Assembly: GCA_043758775.1 (NCBI GenBank)
Contig: JAYVMU010000031.1
Coordinates: 1 to 9,654 of the forward strand
Origin: JACMMS01 sp043758775
Lineage (GTDB): Bacteria > Pseudomonadota > Gammaproteobacteria > Burkholderiales > Methylophilaceae
Direction of reading: 5' to 3'
Length of the DNA stretch: 9,654 nucleotides
Within the stretch, counting starts at the first letter, position 1, and each line of letters starts with the position of its first letter. Both the position numbers and the translations under genes were made by a program. This document shows positions 1-7,005 of this stretch, in pieces. The notes beneath the pieces were generated by a model, which saw nothing but the letters and a program-made list of their open reading frames with translations, was not told the DNA's origin and made no database searches.

Positions 1-70
1 GCGGGCTTAATGCACGTTCTGGTAACTCAGTACCAGCATCATCACTTTCTTTAGTAAATGCGCGGCTCAT
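1..70 (-). CDS. GreA/GreB-family transcription elongation factor, N-terminal fragment (runs off window)
   Basis: Reading from the ATG at 70 back to base 1 gives 23 codons beginning MSRAFTKESDD and continuing through LPERALSP. This start resembles the N-terminus of the GreA/GreB-like proteins (MSRAFxKE...LPERPxSP) that rescue backtracked RNA polymerase by stimulating transcript cleavage. The coiled-coil and FKBP-like domains that would prove it lie outside the window, so the family call rests on the short leader alone. It starts 16 bases after the guaA stop on the same strand, which suggests co-transcription with guaA. I see no good Shine-Dalgarno sequence in the gap. Another small gene with a similar N-terminus cannot be excluded. 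Confidence 0.6.
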   Translation of the reverse strand, partial: MSRAFTKESDDAGTELPERALSP

Positions 71-86
71 AATGGTTTAGACCAGG

Positions 87-1673
87 TTATTCCCACTCAA
101 TCGTGGCAGGCGGTTTACCAGAAATATCATACACCACGCGGTTAATGCCTCTAACCTCGTTAATAATCCGGTTAGACACTTTGCCTAATAACGCATATGG
201 CAGTTCTGCCCAATGTGCGGTCATAAAGTCGCTTGTGACTACTGCGCGTAATGCTACAACGTAATCATAAGTCCGGCCATCACCCATGACGCCTACGCTT
301 TTAACTGGTAAAAACACAGTAAAGGCTTGGCTAGTGAGCTGGTACCAAGTTTTGCCAGTTTTTTCACATACGGTGTTGCGAAGTTCTTCAATGAAGATGG
401 CATCTGCACGTTGTAATAATTCGGCAAACTCTTGTTTCACTTCACCTAAAATTCGCACACCCAAGCCTGGGCCCGGGAAGGGGTGGCGATACACCATATC
501 AGCAGGTAAACCCAATGCCACACCTAGCTCGCGTACTTCATCTTTGAATAAATCACGTAGTGGTTCTAATAGTTTTAGACCTAATTTTTCAGGTAAACCG
601 CCAACGTTATGATGGCTTTTAATGGTGACGGCTTTTTTAGTCTTGGCGCCACCAGATTCAATCACATCAGGGTAGATAGTCCCTTGGGCGAGCCATTTAG
701 CATTGACACGTTTTTTAGCTTCAACTAAAAACACTTCAACAAATTCGCGACCGATGATTTTACGTTTAGTTTCTGGGTCAGAAACTCCTGCTAAATGCCC
801 CATAAATTGCTTGGCAGCATCAACACGAATCACTTTGGCATGTAAACGACCGGCAAACATGTCCATGACCATATCGCCTTCATTCAAGCGTAGCAAGCCA
901 TGGTCGACAAATACACAGGTGAGTTGATCACCAATCGCACGGTGAATTAGCGCAGCAGCAACGCTGGAATCTACGCCGCCAGATAAGCCTAAAATAACTT
1001 CCTCATCTCCGACTTGTGCTTTAATTTTAGCCACGGCTTCGGTGATGTAATCGCCCATAATCCAGTCGGGTTTTGCCGCACAGATATCCAGCACGAAACG
1101 TTTTAGCATGGCTTGACCAAGGGTGGTATGGGTGACTTCCGGGTGAAATTGCACTGCGTAGAATTTACGCATTTCGTCTGCCATCGCAGCGATTGGTGTG
1201 GTGTCATTGCTAGCGATGACTTTGAAACCAGCCGGTAATTTGGTGACTTTGTCACCATGGCTCATCCATACGTTCAACAAGCCATGACCTTGCTCATTCA
1301 CACGGTCTTGAATGTCTTTAAATAGCGCTGAATGACCACGTGCACGCACCTCGGCATAACCAAACTCACGTTTATGACCCGCCTCAACCTTGCCGCCCAA
1401 TTGCTGCGCCATGGTTTGCATGCCATAGCAAATGCCTAATACTGGCACACCTAGTTCAAATACAGCTTGTGGTGCTTTATCGGTTTCTTCCTCATAAACA
1501 CTGGCGTGACTGCCTGAAAGAATAATGCCATCTGCGCCAAAGTGACGTACAAACTCATCCGATACATCGCATGGATGAATCTCGCAGTATACATGCGCTT
1601 CGCGTACACGACGTGCTATGAGTTGAGTGACTTGTGAGCCGAAGTCGAGAATTAGGATTTTTGAATTGGACAT
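87..1673 (-). CDS. guaA: GMP synthase (glutamine-hydrolysing)
   Basis: This cytoplasmic enzyme converts XMP, ATP and glutamine to GMP, the last step of de novo guanine nucleotide synthesis. It has 528 residues, close to the usual 525. The N-terminal class I glutamine amidotransferase domain (about 1-200) shows the nucleophile Cys82 in GICYGMQ and the triad partners His177 and Glu179 in FHPEV. The ATP-pyrophosphatase domain follows, with the P-loop SGGVDSS at 231-237. The C-terminal dimerisation and XMP-binding domain carries RHPFPGPGLG (396-405) and ends in the family's typical KPPATIEWE. All key residues are present, so it should be active. It lies 116 bases downstream of guaB, which makes XMP, on the same strand. 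The ATG at 1673 gives the standard MxxxKILILDFGSQ start, although no clear Shine-Dalgarno precedes it. The hairpin at 1732-1770 upstream may partly uncouple it from guaB transcription. Confidence 0.98.
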   Translation of the reverse strand: MSNSKILILDFGSQVTQLIARRVREAHVYCEIHPCDVSDEFVRHFGADGIILSGSHASVYEEETDKAPQAVFELGVPVLGICYGMQTMAQQLGGKVEAGHKREFGYAEVRARGHSALFKDIQDRVNEQGHGLLNVWMSHGDKVTKLPAGFKVIASNDTTPIAAMADEMRKFYAVQFHPEVTHTTLGQAMLKRFVLDICAAKPDWIMGDYITEAVAKIKAQVGDEEVILGLSGGVDSSVAAALIHRAIGDQLTCVFVDHGLLRLNEGDMVMDMFAGRLHAKVIRVDAAKQFMGHLAGVSDPETKRKIIGREFVEVFLVEAKKRVNAKWLAQGTIYPDVIESGGAKTKKAVTIKSHHNVGGLPEKLGLKLLEPLRDLFKDEVRELGVALGLPADMVYRHPFPGPGLGVRILGEVKQEFAELLQRADAIFIEELRNTVCEKTGKTWYQLTSQAFTVFLPVKSVGVMGDGRTYDYVVALRAVVTSDFMTAHWAELPYALLGKVSNRIINEVRGINRVVYDISGKPPATIEWE

Positions 1674-1731
1674 TTATGTAGAGTCAAAAAAATATTAGGG
1701 TCATTAAATACGGGTGCTATTAAAACATTAA

Positions 1732-1770
1732 GGGCAAACCGCTTTAATTTAGTATTAAAGTTGTTTGCCC
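1732..1770 (-). terminator. Hairpin between guaB and guaA, probable terminator or attenuator of guaB
   Basis: GGGCAAAC (1732-1739) is the exact reverse complement of GTTTGCCC (1763-1770). Inside it, CTTTAAT (1742-1748) pairs with ATTAAAG (1754-1760), leaving a 5-base loop. Only a two-by-two internal mismatch interrupts the stem. On the minus strand the arm is followed by TTAATGTTTTAATAG, a moderately U-rich tail, 20 bases after the guaB stop codon. This fits a rho-independent terminator, possibly leaky because the tail is interrupted, placed ahead of guaA. It could equally be an mRNA-stabilising structure. Confidence 0.6.
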
Positions 1771-1789
1771 GATCAATGTTAGTTAAACG

Positions 1790-3250
1790 TTAGTCAACGC
1801 GATAATTAGGTGCTTCCTTGGTAATTTGCACATCATGCACATGCGATTCACGCATGCCCGCTGAAGTGATTTGCACAAACTCAGCTTTCTCGCGCATTTC
1901 ATTGATGTTACTCGCGCCGACATAACCCATAGAGGCACGCAAGCCACCCATGAGTTGATGGATGACGGCGAGCACACTGCCTTTGTAAGGCACGCGGCCT
2001 TCAATGCCTTCTGGTACTAATTTGTCGGCATTGCCGTTATTATCTTGGAAATAGCGATCGCTAGAACCTTTTTGCATGGCGCCGATTGAACCCATGCCAC
2101 GATAAGATTTATATGAACGGCCTTGGAAAAGCTCGATTTCACCTGGTGCTTCTTCAGTACCAGCAAACATGCCGCCCAGCATCACGCTGTAAGCACCCGC
2201 TGCAATGGCTTTGGAAATGTCACCAGAAAAGCGAATACCGCCATCAGCAATAAACGGTACGCCTGTGCCGCGCAAAGCTTCTTCTACATTAGCAATCGCG
2301 CTGATTTGTGGCACGCCCACCCCTGCAACAATACGCGTGGTGCAGATTGAGCCAGGGCCAATACCAACTTTTACACCATCTGCCCCAGCATCAACCAATG
2401 CTAATGCTGCAGAAGCGGTAGCAATGTTGCCGCCAATGACCTGTATATGTGGAAAATGTTTTTTTACCCAGGTAACACGGTCTAACACGCCTTGTGAGTG
2501 GCCGTGTGCTGTATCTACGACGATGACATCTACACCAGCATCAGCGAGTGCGTAGACGCGTTCTTCCGTATCTGCGCCAACGCCAACCGCCGCACCTACA
2601 CGTAAGCGACCTTTAGTATCTTTACAGGCAAGTGGATGGTCGCTGGATTTTTGAATATCTTTAACGGTAATTAAGCCTTTAAGTGTGTCATGGTCATCAA
2701 TCACTAGCACGCGCTCTAAACGGTGTTGATGCAATAGCGCAATAGCTTGTTCACGTGGTGCACCTTCTTTAATCGTCACCAAACGATTGCGGGGTGTCAT
2801 GATGTTTTTGATTGGTTGATCTAAGTTTGTCTCAAAGCGTAAATCGCGGTTAGTTACAATACCCACCACTTTGCCATTATCAACCACTGGTAATCCAGAA
2901 ATTTTGTGCAGTTGCGTGAGTTCAATCACATCACGTACCGTCATGTGGCTTTGAATGGTAATTGGATCATGCACAATACCCGATTCAAAACGCTTAACAC
3001 GTGAAACATGTGCAGCTTGTTTAATCGGCGTCATGTTCTTGTGGATGATGCCCATGCCACCTTCTTGGGCCAGTGCAATCGCTAGTGGAGCTTCGGTCAC
3101 TGTATCCATGGCGGCGGAAACTAAAGGGATGTTGAGCTGAATGCCACGAGTCAGTTGGCTCGTAAGGTTTACTTCACGAGGCAGCACGTTGGAATGTGCA
3201 GGAACTAATAAAACATCATCAAAAGTGAGGGCTTGTTGCAACAAACGCAT
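1790..3250 (-). CDS. guaB: Inosine-5'-monophosphate dehydrogenase
   Basis: This enzyme oxidises IMP to XMP with NAD+, the committed step of guanine nucleotide synthesis. I choose the ATG at 3250, giving 486 residues that begin MRLLQQALTFDDVLLVPAHS, the standard IMPDH start. An in-frame TTG seven codons upstream (3271) would overlap the AAAAGG ribosome-binding site and is rejected. The TIM-barrel catalytic domain is split by two CBS domains at about 93-205, which bind regulatory nucleotides in this family. The catalytic loop GIGPGSICTTR places the nucleophile at Cys303. The phosphate-binding ADGGIRFSGD (335-344) and the mobile-flap Arg399-Tyr400 in SSDRYFQ are intact. It heads a likely guaB-guaA unit, with a strong minus-strand -10 box at 3278-3283. 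Confidence 0.98.
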   Translation of the reverse strand: MRLLQQALTFDDVLLVPAHSNVLPREVNLTSQLTRGIQLNIPLVSAAMDTVTEAPLAIALAQEGGMGIIHKNMTPIKQAAHVSRVKRFESGIVHDPITIQSHMTVRDVIELTQLHKISGLPVVDNGKVVGIVTNRDLRFETNLDQPIKNIMTPRNRLVTIKEGAPREQAIALLHQHRLERVLVIDDHDTLKGLITVKDIQKSSDHPLACKDTKGRLRVGAAVGVGADTEERVYALADAGVDVIVVDTAHGHSQGVLDRVTWVKKHFPHIQVIGGNIATASAALALVDAGADGVKVGIGPGSICTTRIVAGVGVPQISAIANVEEALRGTGVPFIADGGIRFSGDISKAIAAGAYSVMLGGMFAGTEEAPGEIELFQGRSYKSYRGMGSIGAMQKGSSDRYFQDNNGNADKLVPEGIEGRVPYKGSVLAVIHQLMGGLRASMGYVGASNINEMREKAEFVQITSAGMRESHVHDVQITKEAPNYRVD

Positions 3251-3277
3251 TTTAATAACCTTTTCGCGCAAAACAAG

Positions 3278-3306
3278 ATTATACCGATTTGTGCTGCTTA
3301 TTGCTA
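3278..3306 (-). promoter_or_regulatory. Probable guaB promoter
   Basis: On the minus strand a perfect -10 box TATAAT occupies 3283-3278. The hexamer 17 bases upstream is TAGCAA (3306-3301), only 3 of 6 to the -35 consensus. Transcription would start near 3271 and give a leader of about 20 bases before the guaB ATG. The weak -35 box suggests dependence on an activator or an upstream element; an inverted repeat sits directly upstream at 3314-3344. No experimental support is visible in the sequence. Confidence 0.55.
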
Positions 3307-3313
3307 TTGCGCA

Positions 3314-3344
3314 GTGAGCAAACTTAACTGAAGAGTATGCTCAC
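3314..3344. repeat. Inverted repeat GTGAGCA-N17-TGCTCAC upstream of guaB
   Basis: GTGAGCA at 3314-3320 and its exact complement TGCTCAC at 3338-3344 are separated by 17 bases. The pair lies just upstream of the guaB -35 position, on the side expected for an activator or repressor dimer contacting two half-sites about two helical turns apart. It does not resemble the E. coli PurR operator. A role in guaB regulation is inference from position only, and a 7-bp repeat can arise by chance. Confidence 0.35.
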
Positions 3345-3471
3345 TATATTGTTTGTTTATGTAGCTTGAAATAAGGTGTTGTAGATTTGCTCGGTACATA
3401 AGTATTTGATAGGATTCTTCAATCTATTTATTAATTAAACAATACGGGGTTTTGCTAGGACTATTCTAGTC

Positions 3472-3500
3472 TTCATAAAAATATAGTACTAATGTATGAT
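3472..3500 (+). promoter_or_regulatory. Probable sigma-70-type promoter of the DUF4124 gene
   Basis: A -35-like TTCATA (3472-3477) and a -10-like TATGAT (3495-3500) are separated by exactly 17 bases. Transcription would start around 3507, about 20 bases before the ATG at 3528. A good ribosome-binding site, TAGGAG at 3515-3520, follows. An imperfect palindrome, CTAGGACTATTCTAG, lies just upstream at about 3455-3469 and could be an operator. Confidence 0.5.
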
Positions 3501-3527
3501 AAGTGAAACGTTTTTAGGAGTGGTGCT

Positions 3528-3995
3528 ATGAGATTGTCAATTTTAATCACTTTGTTAGTCACCTTGCCTCTCGCTGCTAATGCAGAGGTGCATAAATACA
3601 AAGATGCTAACGGTAACTGGGTTTATTCTGATGTAGCGCCACCATCCAGCGTTAAGCAAGTGCTGATTGGCAAAAAAGCTACTCAACCTACTGGAGTTGC
3701 ACCTCTGTCACCCGTGGTTACAAACGCAGAACAAAATGCACAGAATAGAGATCAGGCTGCGCTAAAACGACAACAAACAGCTGAACAAGAGAAAAAGAAT
3801 AAAGAAGTTAAAGACGCCCAAGATAAAGAAAGAGAAGCTAACTGTAAAGCAGCAAAATCAAATCTAGCCACCTATACGCAAGGTGGTCGCATTTATAAAG
3901 CTAGCGAAACGGGTGAGCGCAATTATATGGACGATAAAGCGATTAATGACGCTAAAGCTCAAGCACAAAAAGATGTTGATGCGAATTGTAATTAG
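3528..3995 (+). CDS. Exported DUF4124-domain protein of unknown function
   Basis: The 155-residue product starts with a clear Sec signal peptide: MRLS, a hydrophobic core, then LAANA with cleavage expected after Ala19. The mature N-terminus VHKYKDANGNWVYSDVAPP (21-39) matches the DUF4124 pattern, in which a short beta motif built around K/W-D-x-x-G-x-x-x-Y/F-S-D occurs in many small envelope proteins of beta- and gammaproteobacteria. Residues about 66-110 are rich in Gln, Lys and Glu and look like a charged helix or coiled coil. Only two cysteines occur, Cys106 and Cys154 near the C-terminus, and they could form a disulfide in the periplasm. AGGAG seven bases before the ATG supports the start. 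The gene is monocistronic, with its own promoter and a strong terminator. The biochemical role is unknown. Confidence 0.85.
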   Translation: MRLSILITLLVTLPLAANAEVHKYKDANGNWVYSDVAPPSSVKQVLIGKKATQPTGVAPLSPVVTNAEQNAQNRDQAALKRQQTAEQEKKNKEVKDAQDKEREANCKAAKSNLATYTQGGRIYKASETGERNYMDDKAINDAKAQAQKDVDANCN

Positions 3996-4011
3996 TTAAC
4001 TCTATCTAATT

Positions 4012-4047
4012 ATTGTAGAAAAGGGGCGAAAGCCCCTTTTCTACAAT
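4012..4047. terminator. Strong bidirectional rho-independent terminator
   Basis: A perfect 16-bp stem joins 4012-4027 to 4032-4047 around a GAAA tetraloop. The core reads GGGGC-GAAA-GCCCC followed by TTTT, with A-rich and T-rich flanks extending the stem in both directions. It can therefore stop transcription of the DUF4124 gene on the plus strand and, read on the other strand as GGGGC-TTTC-GCCCC-TTTT, the catalase-family gene arriving from the right. It lies between the two convergent stop codons at 3995 and 4111. Confidence 0.92.
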
Positions 4048-4110
4048 TGAAATTCAATACACTGTTTAATCTAGTCACATAAGTATTCAAGTTTTTTCTT
4101 GCATCTTCAT

Positions 4111-5121
4111 TTATGGATTAGCTAAACGACGACCATAGCTCACAGCATATGCACTGGGTCTTGCCAGCAAAATCGGGTCATCGCTAGCTTCAATGCCATC
4201 CACCAACGCGAGTGGATTAAACATAGTAGCTTTTTCAAATTTTACGCCATCTGCTTTAATCGCCTTAATCGCTAAGGTGCCGAGTTCTACCACTTTTCTC
4301 GTTTCTGGCCAGGTAATTGTTGCATCATTCACAACATCCTCTTTTTCTGCCACTTGCACTGAAATATGATATTTCGCTGTTTCAGTTTTTAAACGGCTAG
4401 GTAATTCATCCATCAAATAATTAGGCGCAGCTTTTGCTGTGTCGTCCTTGCTTAAAAATTGCTGACCATTGACTGGCTCAATAAGGTAGCGACCATAGTT
4501 AACTTCACCTTTTGCATTAGTGAATTTAAATGCATTCACGCCATAAAATGCTTGTGTAGCAAAGCTGGCTGGCGCTGGTTTTGGCGTTTTAACAAACTTT
4601 AATGCAGCTGGATGTGAGTCTAAAAATTGCTCAACAGGGCTAGGTTTTGGCGCCTCTGGACCACTTGCGGCTATGGCATTGAGTAAGCCTAGAAAGTCTT
4701 CCGGCGTGGCTGCAGGGAAGCCATTGACTGAAATAAGCACCATGTCGCTGTAAGCGCCATCAGGTAATTGATAACGAATGGCCATACCTTTAGGAAATGC
4801 ATTACCATCCGCATCGGGAATGTTCGGTACACCAGTCGTATCTGAAAAACGCACAACCACTGGGATTGTTTTGCCATTCATAAAACTGGCTTTGGTGATG
4901 CTGGCGGCAGTTGTGACTGGTGTAAATTCGCCTGTGGTCACAATGCCTTTAGCGTGGTTGGCACGGTAGCCGGCATGTGGGCCACCAGATAGCTTGGTCA
5001 ACGTGTCAACGAGTTGCTCTACTACTGGCTTGTTATTCGTTGATGTATCTTCTGCGTAAACGTTTGCAACGTTGAGTGCGATTACCGCAATACTTAGTAA
5101 AAGTGGTTTTGCTATTTTCAT
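4111..5121 (-). CDS. Exported small catalase-family heme peroxidase
   Basis: The 336-residue product belongs to the catalase-related peroxidases (SrpA-like 'catalase family peroxidase'), much shorter than classical 480-750 residue catalases. A Sec signal peptide (hydrophobic core about 6-20, cleavage after VYA23) sends it to the periplasm. The distal-pocket signature is visible as NHAKG (His56) with VRFSDTTGVPN (89-100, Arg91), and SVNGFPAATPEDF (131-143) supplies Asn133. The proximal heme ligand is probably Tyr325 in RPSAYAVSYGRR, with Arg321 nearby. By family knowledge it would bind heme and reduce H2O2 or organic peroxides, with weak catalase activity; the substrate cannot be read from the sequence. 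AAGGAAA before the ATG supports the start. It follows the dienelactone-hydrolase-like gene by 34 bases, so the two are probably co-transcribed, and it ends at the bidirectional terminator at 4012-4047. Confidence 0.88.
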   Translation of the reverse strand: MKIAKPLLLSIAVIALNVANVYAEDTSTNNKPVVEQLVDTLTKLSGGPHAGYRANHAKGIVTTGEFTPVTTAASITKASFMNGKTIPVVVRFSDTTGVPNIPDADGNAFPKGMAIRYQLPDGAYSDMVLISVNGFPAATPEDFLGLLNAIAASGPEAPKPSPVEQFLDSHPAALKFVKTPKPAPASFATQAFYGVNAFKFTNAKGEVNYGRYLIEPVNGQQFLSKDDTAKAAPNYLMDELPSRLKTETAKYHISVQVAEKEDVVNDATITWPETRKVVELGTLAIKAIKADGVKFEKATMFNPLALVDGIEASDDPILLARPSAYAVSYGRRLANP

Positions 5122-5155
5122 GACTTTTCCTTTATCAGCTTTAATAGGTTAATAA

Positions 5156-6055
5156 TTAAACACCGTGGTTTTTGAGCCAGTCATTGGCTAGTTTTTGCGC
5201 ATAATCAGCCGCTGTTTTGTTATAGCTAGAGCGGTAGTCTGCATTAAAGCCGTGGCTCACGTTTGGAAACACGACAATTTCTGATTTGCTGCCTGATTTT
5301 TCAAGTTCAGCCTGCATTTGTTCAATCACATTGGGTTTGATAAACGCATCGGTACCCGCATATAAGCCTAACACTGGCACTTTTAAGTTGTGTGCAATAT
5401 CGACGGGGTCATTCGCTTTAATGTCAGATTTCATCCCGTTAAGCAAGCCATAGTAAGCCACCCCCGCTTTTACCGATGGGTTGTGCGCAGCGTACAGCCA
5501 GACCGTGCGGCCACCCCAACAATAACCCACCAGCCCTAATTTCTCGGTGTTACCTTTTTTGCTGGTTTTTGCGAAAGCAACTGTTGCGTTTAGATCGGAG
5601 AATACTTGCTCATCGGGTACTTTACTCACTACCTTGCTTAAAATTTCACCAATATCTGTCATTTTTGAAACATCGCCTTGCCGCGCAAAAAGCTCTGGTG
5701 CAATGGCTAGGTAGCCCATTTTTGCGTAGCGACGGCACATATCCTTAATATGCTCATGCACGCCAAAAATTTCCTGAATAACCAAAATTACCGGAAAATT
5801 TGTGCCCGTGCTAGGCATCGCTTGATAAGCTGGAATACTGCCATCCGTAACAGGAATCTTAACTTCACCAGCAATCAGACCTTGTAAATCCGTAGTAATA
5901 GCTTGTGCTAGTAAAGCATGTGAAGCTAAGGCAAAACCTACTGCGAGTGATGTCGTTATAAAATCACGTCGACTAACCCCAGCATTAAGGGCCGCTGGCG
6001 TATAGTCTGTACTGTTGAAGTCTAGTGGTTTAGAGCCGTAAGTCTGTAAATCCAT
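5156..6055 (-). CDS. Tat-exported dienelactone hydrolase family protein
   Basis: The 299-residue alpha/beta hydrolase carries the DLH triad: Cys179 in the nucleophile elbow GYCWGG, Asp236 in YAGTDAFI and His268 in VSHGFNADY. Glu95 in QEIFGVHEH corresponds to the glutamate that controls the nucleophile in characterised dienelactone hydrolases. The N-terminus has a twin-arginine signal, SRRDFI (28-33), before a hydrophobic stretch ending LLAQA at about 52, so it should be exported folded. The region before the twin arginines is unusually long (27 residues). However, no later in-frame start exists before Met80, and AGGAA lies 7 bases upstream of this ATG, so I keep it. Cytoplasmic DLHs open muconolactone-type rings, but exported homologues have no settled substrate. 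It is the first gene of a likely operon with the catalase-family peroxidase 34 bases downstream. Confidence 0.88.
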   Translation of the reverse strand: MDLQTYGSKPLDFNSTDYTPAALNAGVSRRDFITTSLAVGFALASHALLAQAITTDLQGLIAGEVKIPVTDGSIPAYQAMPSTGTNFPVILVIQEIFGVHEHIKDMCRRYAKMGYLAIAPELFARQGDVSKMTDIGEILSKVVSKVPDEQVFSDLNATVAFAKTSKKGNTEKLGLVGYCWGGRTVWLYAAHNPSVKAGVAYYGLLNGMKSDIKANDPVDIAHNLKVPVLGLYAGTDAFIKPNVIEQMQAELEKSGSKSEIVVFPNVSHGFNADYRSSYNKTAADYAQKLANDWLKNHGV

Positions 6056-6169
6056 AGCCGTTCCTTAGTATTAGGAAATGAATGAGATTAAAGTTTCATA
6101 TTGATGATTAGTACAGTTCGTCTTCAGTAGCCTTGTTAGGTGAAGGTGAAGTTTAATGCTTAAATTAAG

Positions 6170-6487
6170 TTATTCAGCCAGTTCGCCACCGCCTTTTTTC
6201 ATCACTTTACCATCAGCTGCGCGCTGGCGACGCACCTCTTTCGGGTCAGCAATGAGCGGGCGGTAAATTTCCACGCGGTCCAGATGGCGTAGAGGAGTAT
6301 CCAATTTCGTAAGCTTGCCAAACAAGCCAATTTTGTTTACATTTAAATCAATTTCTGGAAATTTAACCAAGATATTAGAAGCCATAACTGCCGCCTCTGC
6401 CGTTGTGTTAGGTGCAACATTAACCGGAATAATAATTTGCTCATGTGGTAGCGCATAAGCTACTTCTACAGTGATGTTATTGGGCAT
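6170..6487 (-). CDS. rnfH: RnfH family protein (UPF0125)
   Basis: This 105-residue cytoplasmic protein has the ubiquitin-like beta-grasp fold signatures of the RnfH family: ITVEVAYALP (5-14) at the start and RVEIYRPLIADPKEVRRQRA (71-90) at the end, followed by a short basic tail with KKGGG. The family is named from its occurrence in some rnf electron-transport loci, but in many proteobacteria, as here, it sits beside ratA and smpB. In E. coli the equivalent pair has been described as PasI (this protein) and PasT (RatA), a disputed toxin-antitoxin pair; its molecular function remains unclear. The start is 33 bases past the ratA stop on the same strand, so co-transcription is likely. No clear Shine-Dalgarno precedes the ATG. 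Confidence 0.93.
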   Translation of the reverse strand: MPNNITVEVAYALPHEQIIIPVNVAPNTTAEAAVMASNILVKFPEIDLNVNKIGLFGKLTKLDTPLRHLDRVEIYRPLIADPKEVRRQRAADGKVMKKGGGELAE

Positions 6488-6520
6488 GTTGGTTCGATTC
6501 GGTATGGTTTTTGCATAGCA

Positions 6521-6952
6521 TCAGACGTACACTTTATCTGCACGCGCTACAAAGCCATCTACAAACGTATTGCTAATATGGCTAAATACAGGTGCGATTA
6601 ATTTTTCTAAAAATACATTGGCAAATTCGTAATTGAGTCGAAACACAATTTTACAGGCTTCGTCTGATAAGCGAATAAACTGCCAATCACCTTCCAAATA
6701 TTTAAATGGGCCATTTCTTAGTTTAATTACCATTAAATTGGGGAAAGTTTTATGATTCTCGGTAGTGAAATTCTGCTTGATACCATGAAAAGCAATATGC
6801 AGCGTAGCGACTGTTTTGCTTTCATCACGCTCAATTAAATCCACACCGCCACACCATGGCAAAAATTGCGGGTAGTTTTCAACCGTATCTACTAGTGCAT
6901 ACATTTGCTCTGCGGAGTGCATGACTAAGACTGTTTTTTCAACAACATTCAT
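6521..6952 (-). CDS. ratA: RatA / COQ10-like START-domain protein
   Basis: The 143-residue protein is a single SRPBCC (START-like) domain, a helix-grip fold with a hydrophobic pocket. Family signatures are YPQFLPWCGG (27-36), GPFKYLEGDWQF (81-92), the beta strand FRLNYEF (104-110) and a long C-terminal helix ending VARADKVYV. Close homologues are described either as ubiquinone-binding COQ10-like proteins supporting respiration or, in E. coli, as RatA/PasT, reported to inhibit 70S ribosome association. The sequence alone does not choose between these. It is the first gene of a ratA-rnfH pair, divergent from smpB with only 53 bases between the two start codons. Upstream of the ATG I see no convincing Shine-Dalgarno. 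Confidence 0.93.
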   Translation of the reverse strand: MNVVEKTVLVMHSAEQMYALVDTVENYPQFLPWCGGVDLIERDESKTVATLHIAFHGIKQNFTTENHKTFPNLMVIKLRNGPFKYLEGDWQFIRLSDEACKIVFRLNYEFANVFLEKLIAPVFSHISNTFVDGFVARADKVYV

Positions 6953-7005
6953 TTACGAATTATTTCTAGCGTAAAATAACCATTTTAAGCTATTCGCCAC
7001 ACATA
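6953..7005. promoter_or_regulatory. 53-bp divergent ratA / smpB intergenic region
   Basis: This short A+T-rich gap must carry initiation signals for both genes unless one starts inside the other. A plus-strand -10-like TAAAAT at 6972-6977 would put a start site about 20 bases before the smpB ATG, but its -35 position falls at the ratA start codon and matches poorly. I cannot assign a clear minus-strand promoter. Neither start codon has an evident Shine-Dalgarno. Confidence 0.35.

Noticed and set aside
286..612. A 108-codon open frame on the plus strand inside guaA
   Set aside because: It is antisense to conserved guaA codons, has no ribosome-binding site, and its product has no recognisable domain. 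The same applies to the frames at 703-927 and 1340-1525.
1783..2555. Open frames overlapping guaB on both strands (1783-2004, 2123-2350, 2205-2555)
   Set aside because: They are by-products of guaB coding sequence, with low-complexity or unlikely protein sequence.
3251..3271. Upstream TTG start that would lengthen guaB to 493 residues
   Set aside because: The extra seven codons cover the AAAAGG ribosome-binding site, and family members begin at the ATG at 3250.
3251..3527. Purine riboswitch or PurR box upstream of guaB
   Set aside because: The predicted guaB leader is only about 20 bases, too short for an aptamer, and no ACGCAAACGTTTGCGT-like palindrome is present.
6056..6169. An ECF-sigma promoter for the hydrolase-peroxidase operon
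   Set aside because: GAACTGT and GAAACTT occur, but no matching -10 element at a correct spacing could be found. I also see no convincing terminator for rnfH here, so readthrough remains possible.
6170..6952. RatA and RnfH as a toxin-antitoxin module
   Set aside because: The pair has been described that way in E. coli (PasT/PasI), but it is a widely conserved housekeeping pair next to smpB and is disputed as a toxin system. Nothing in this sequence adds support.
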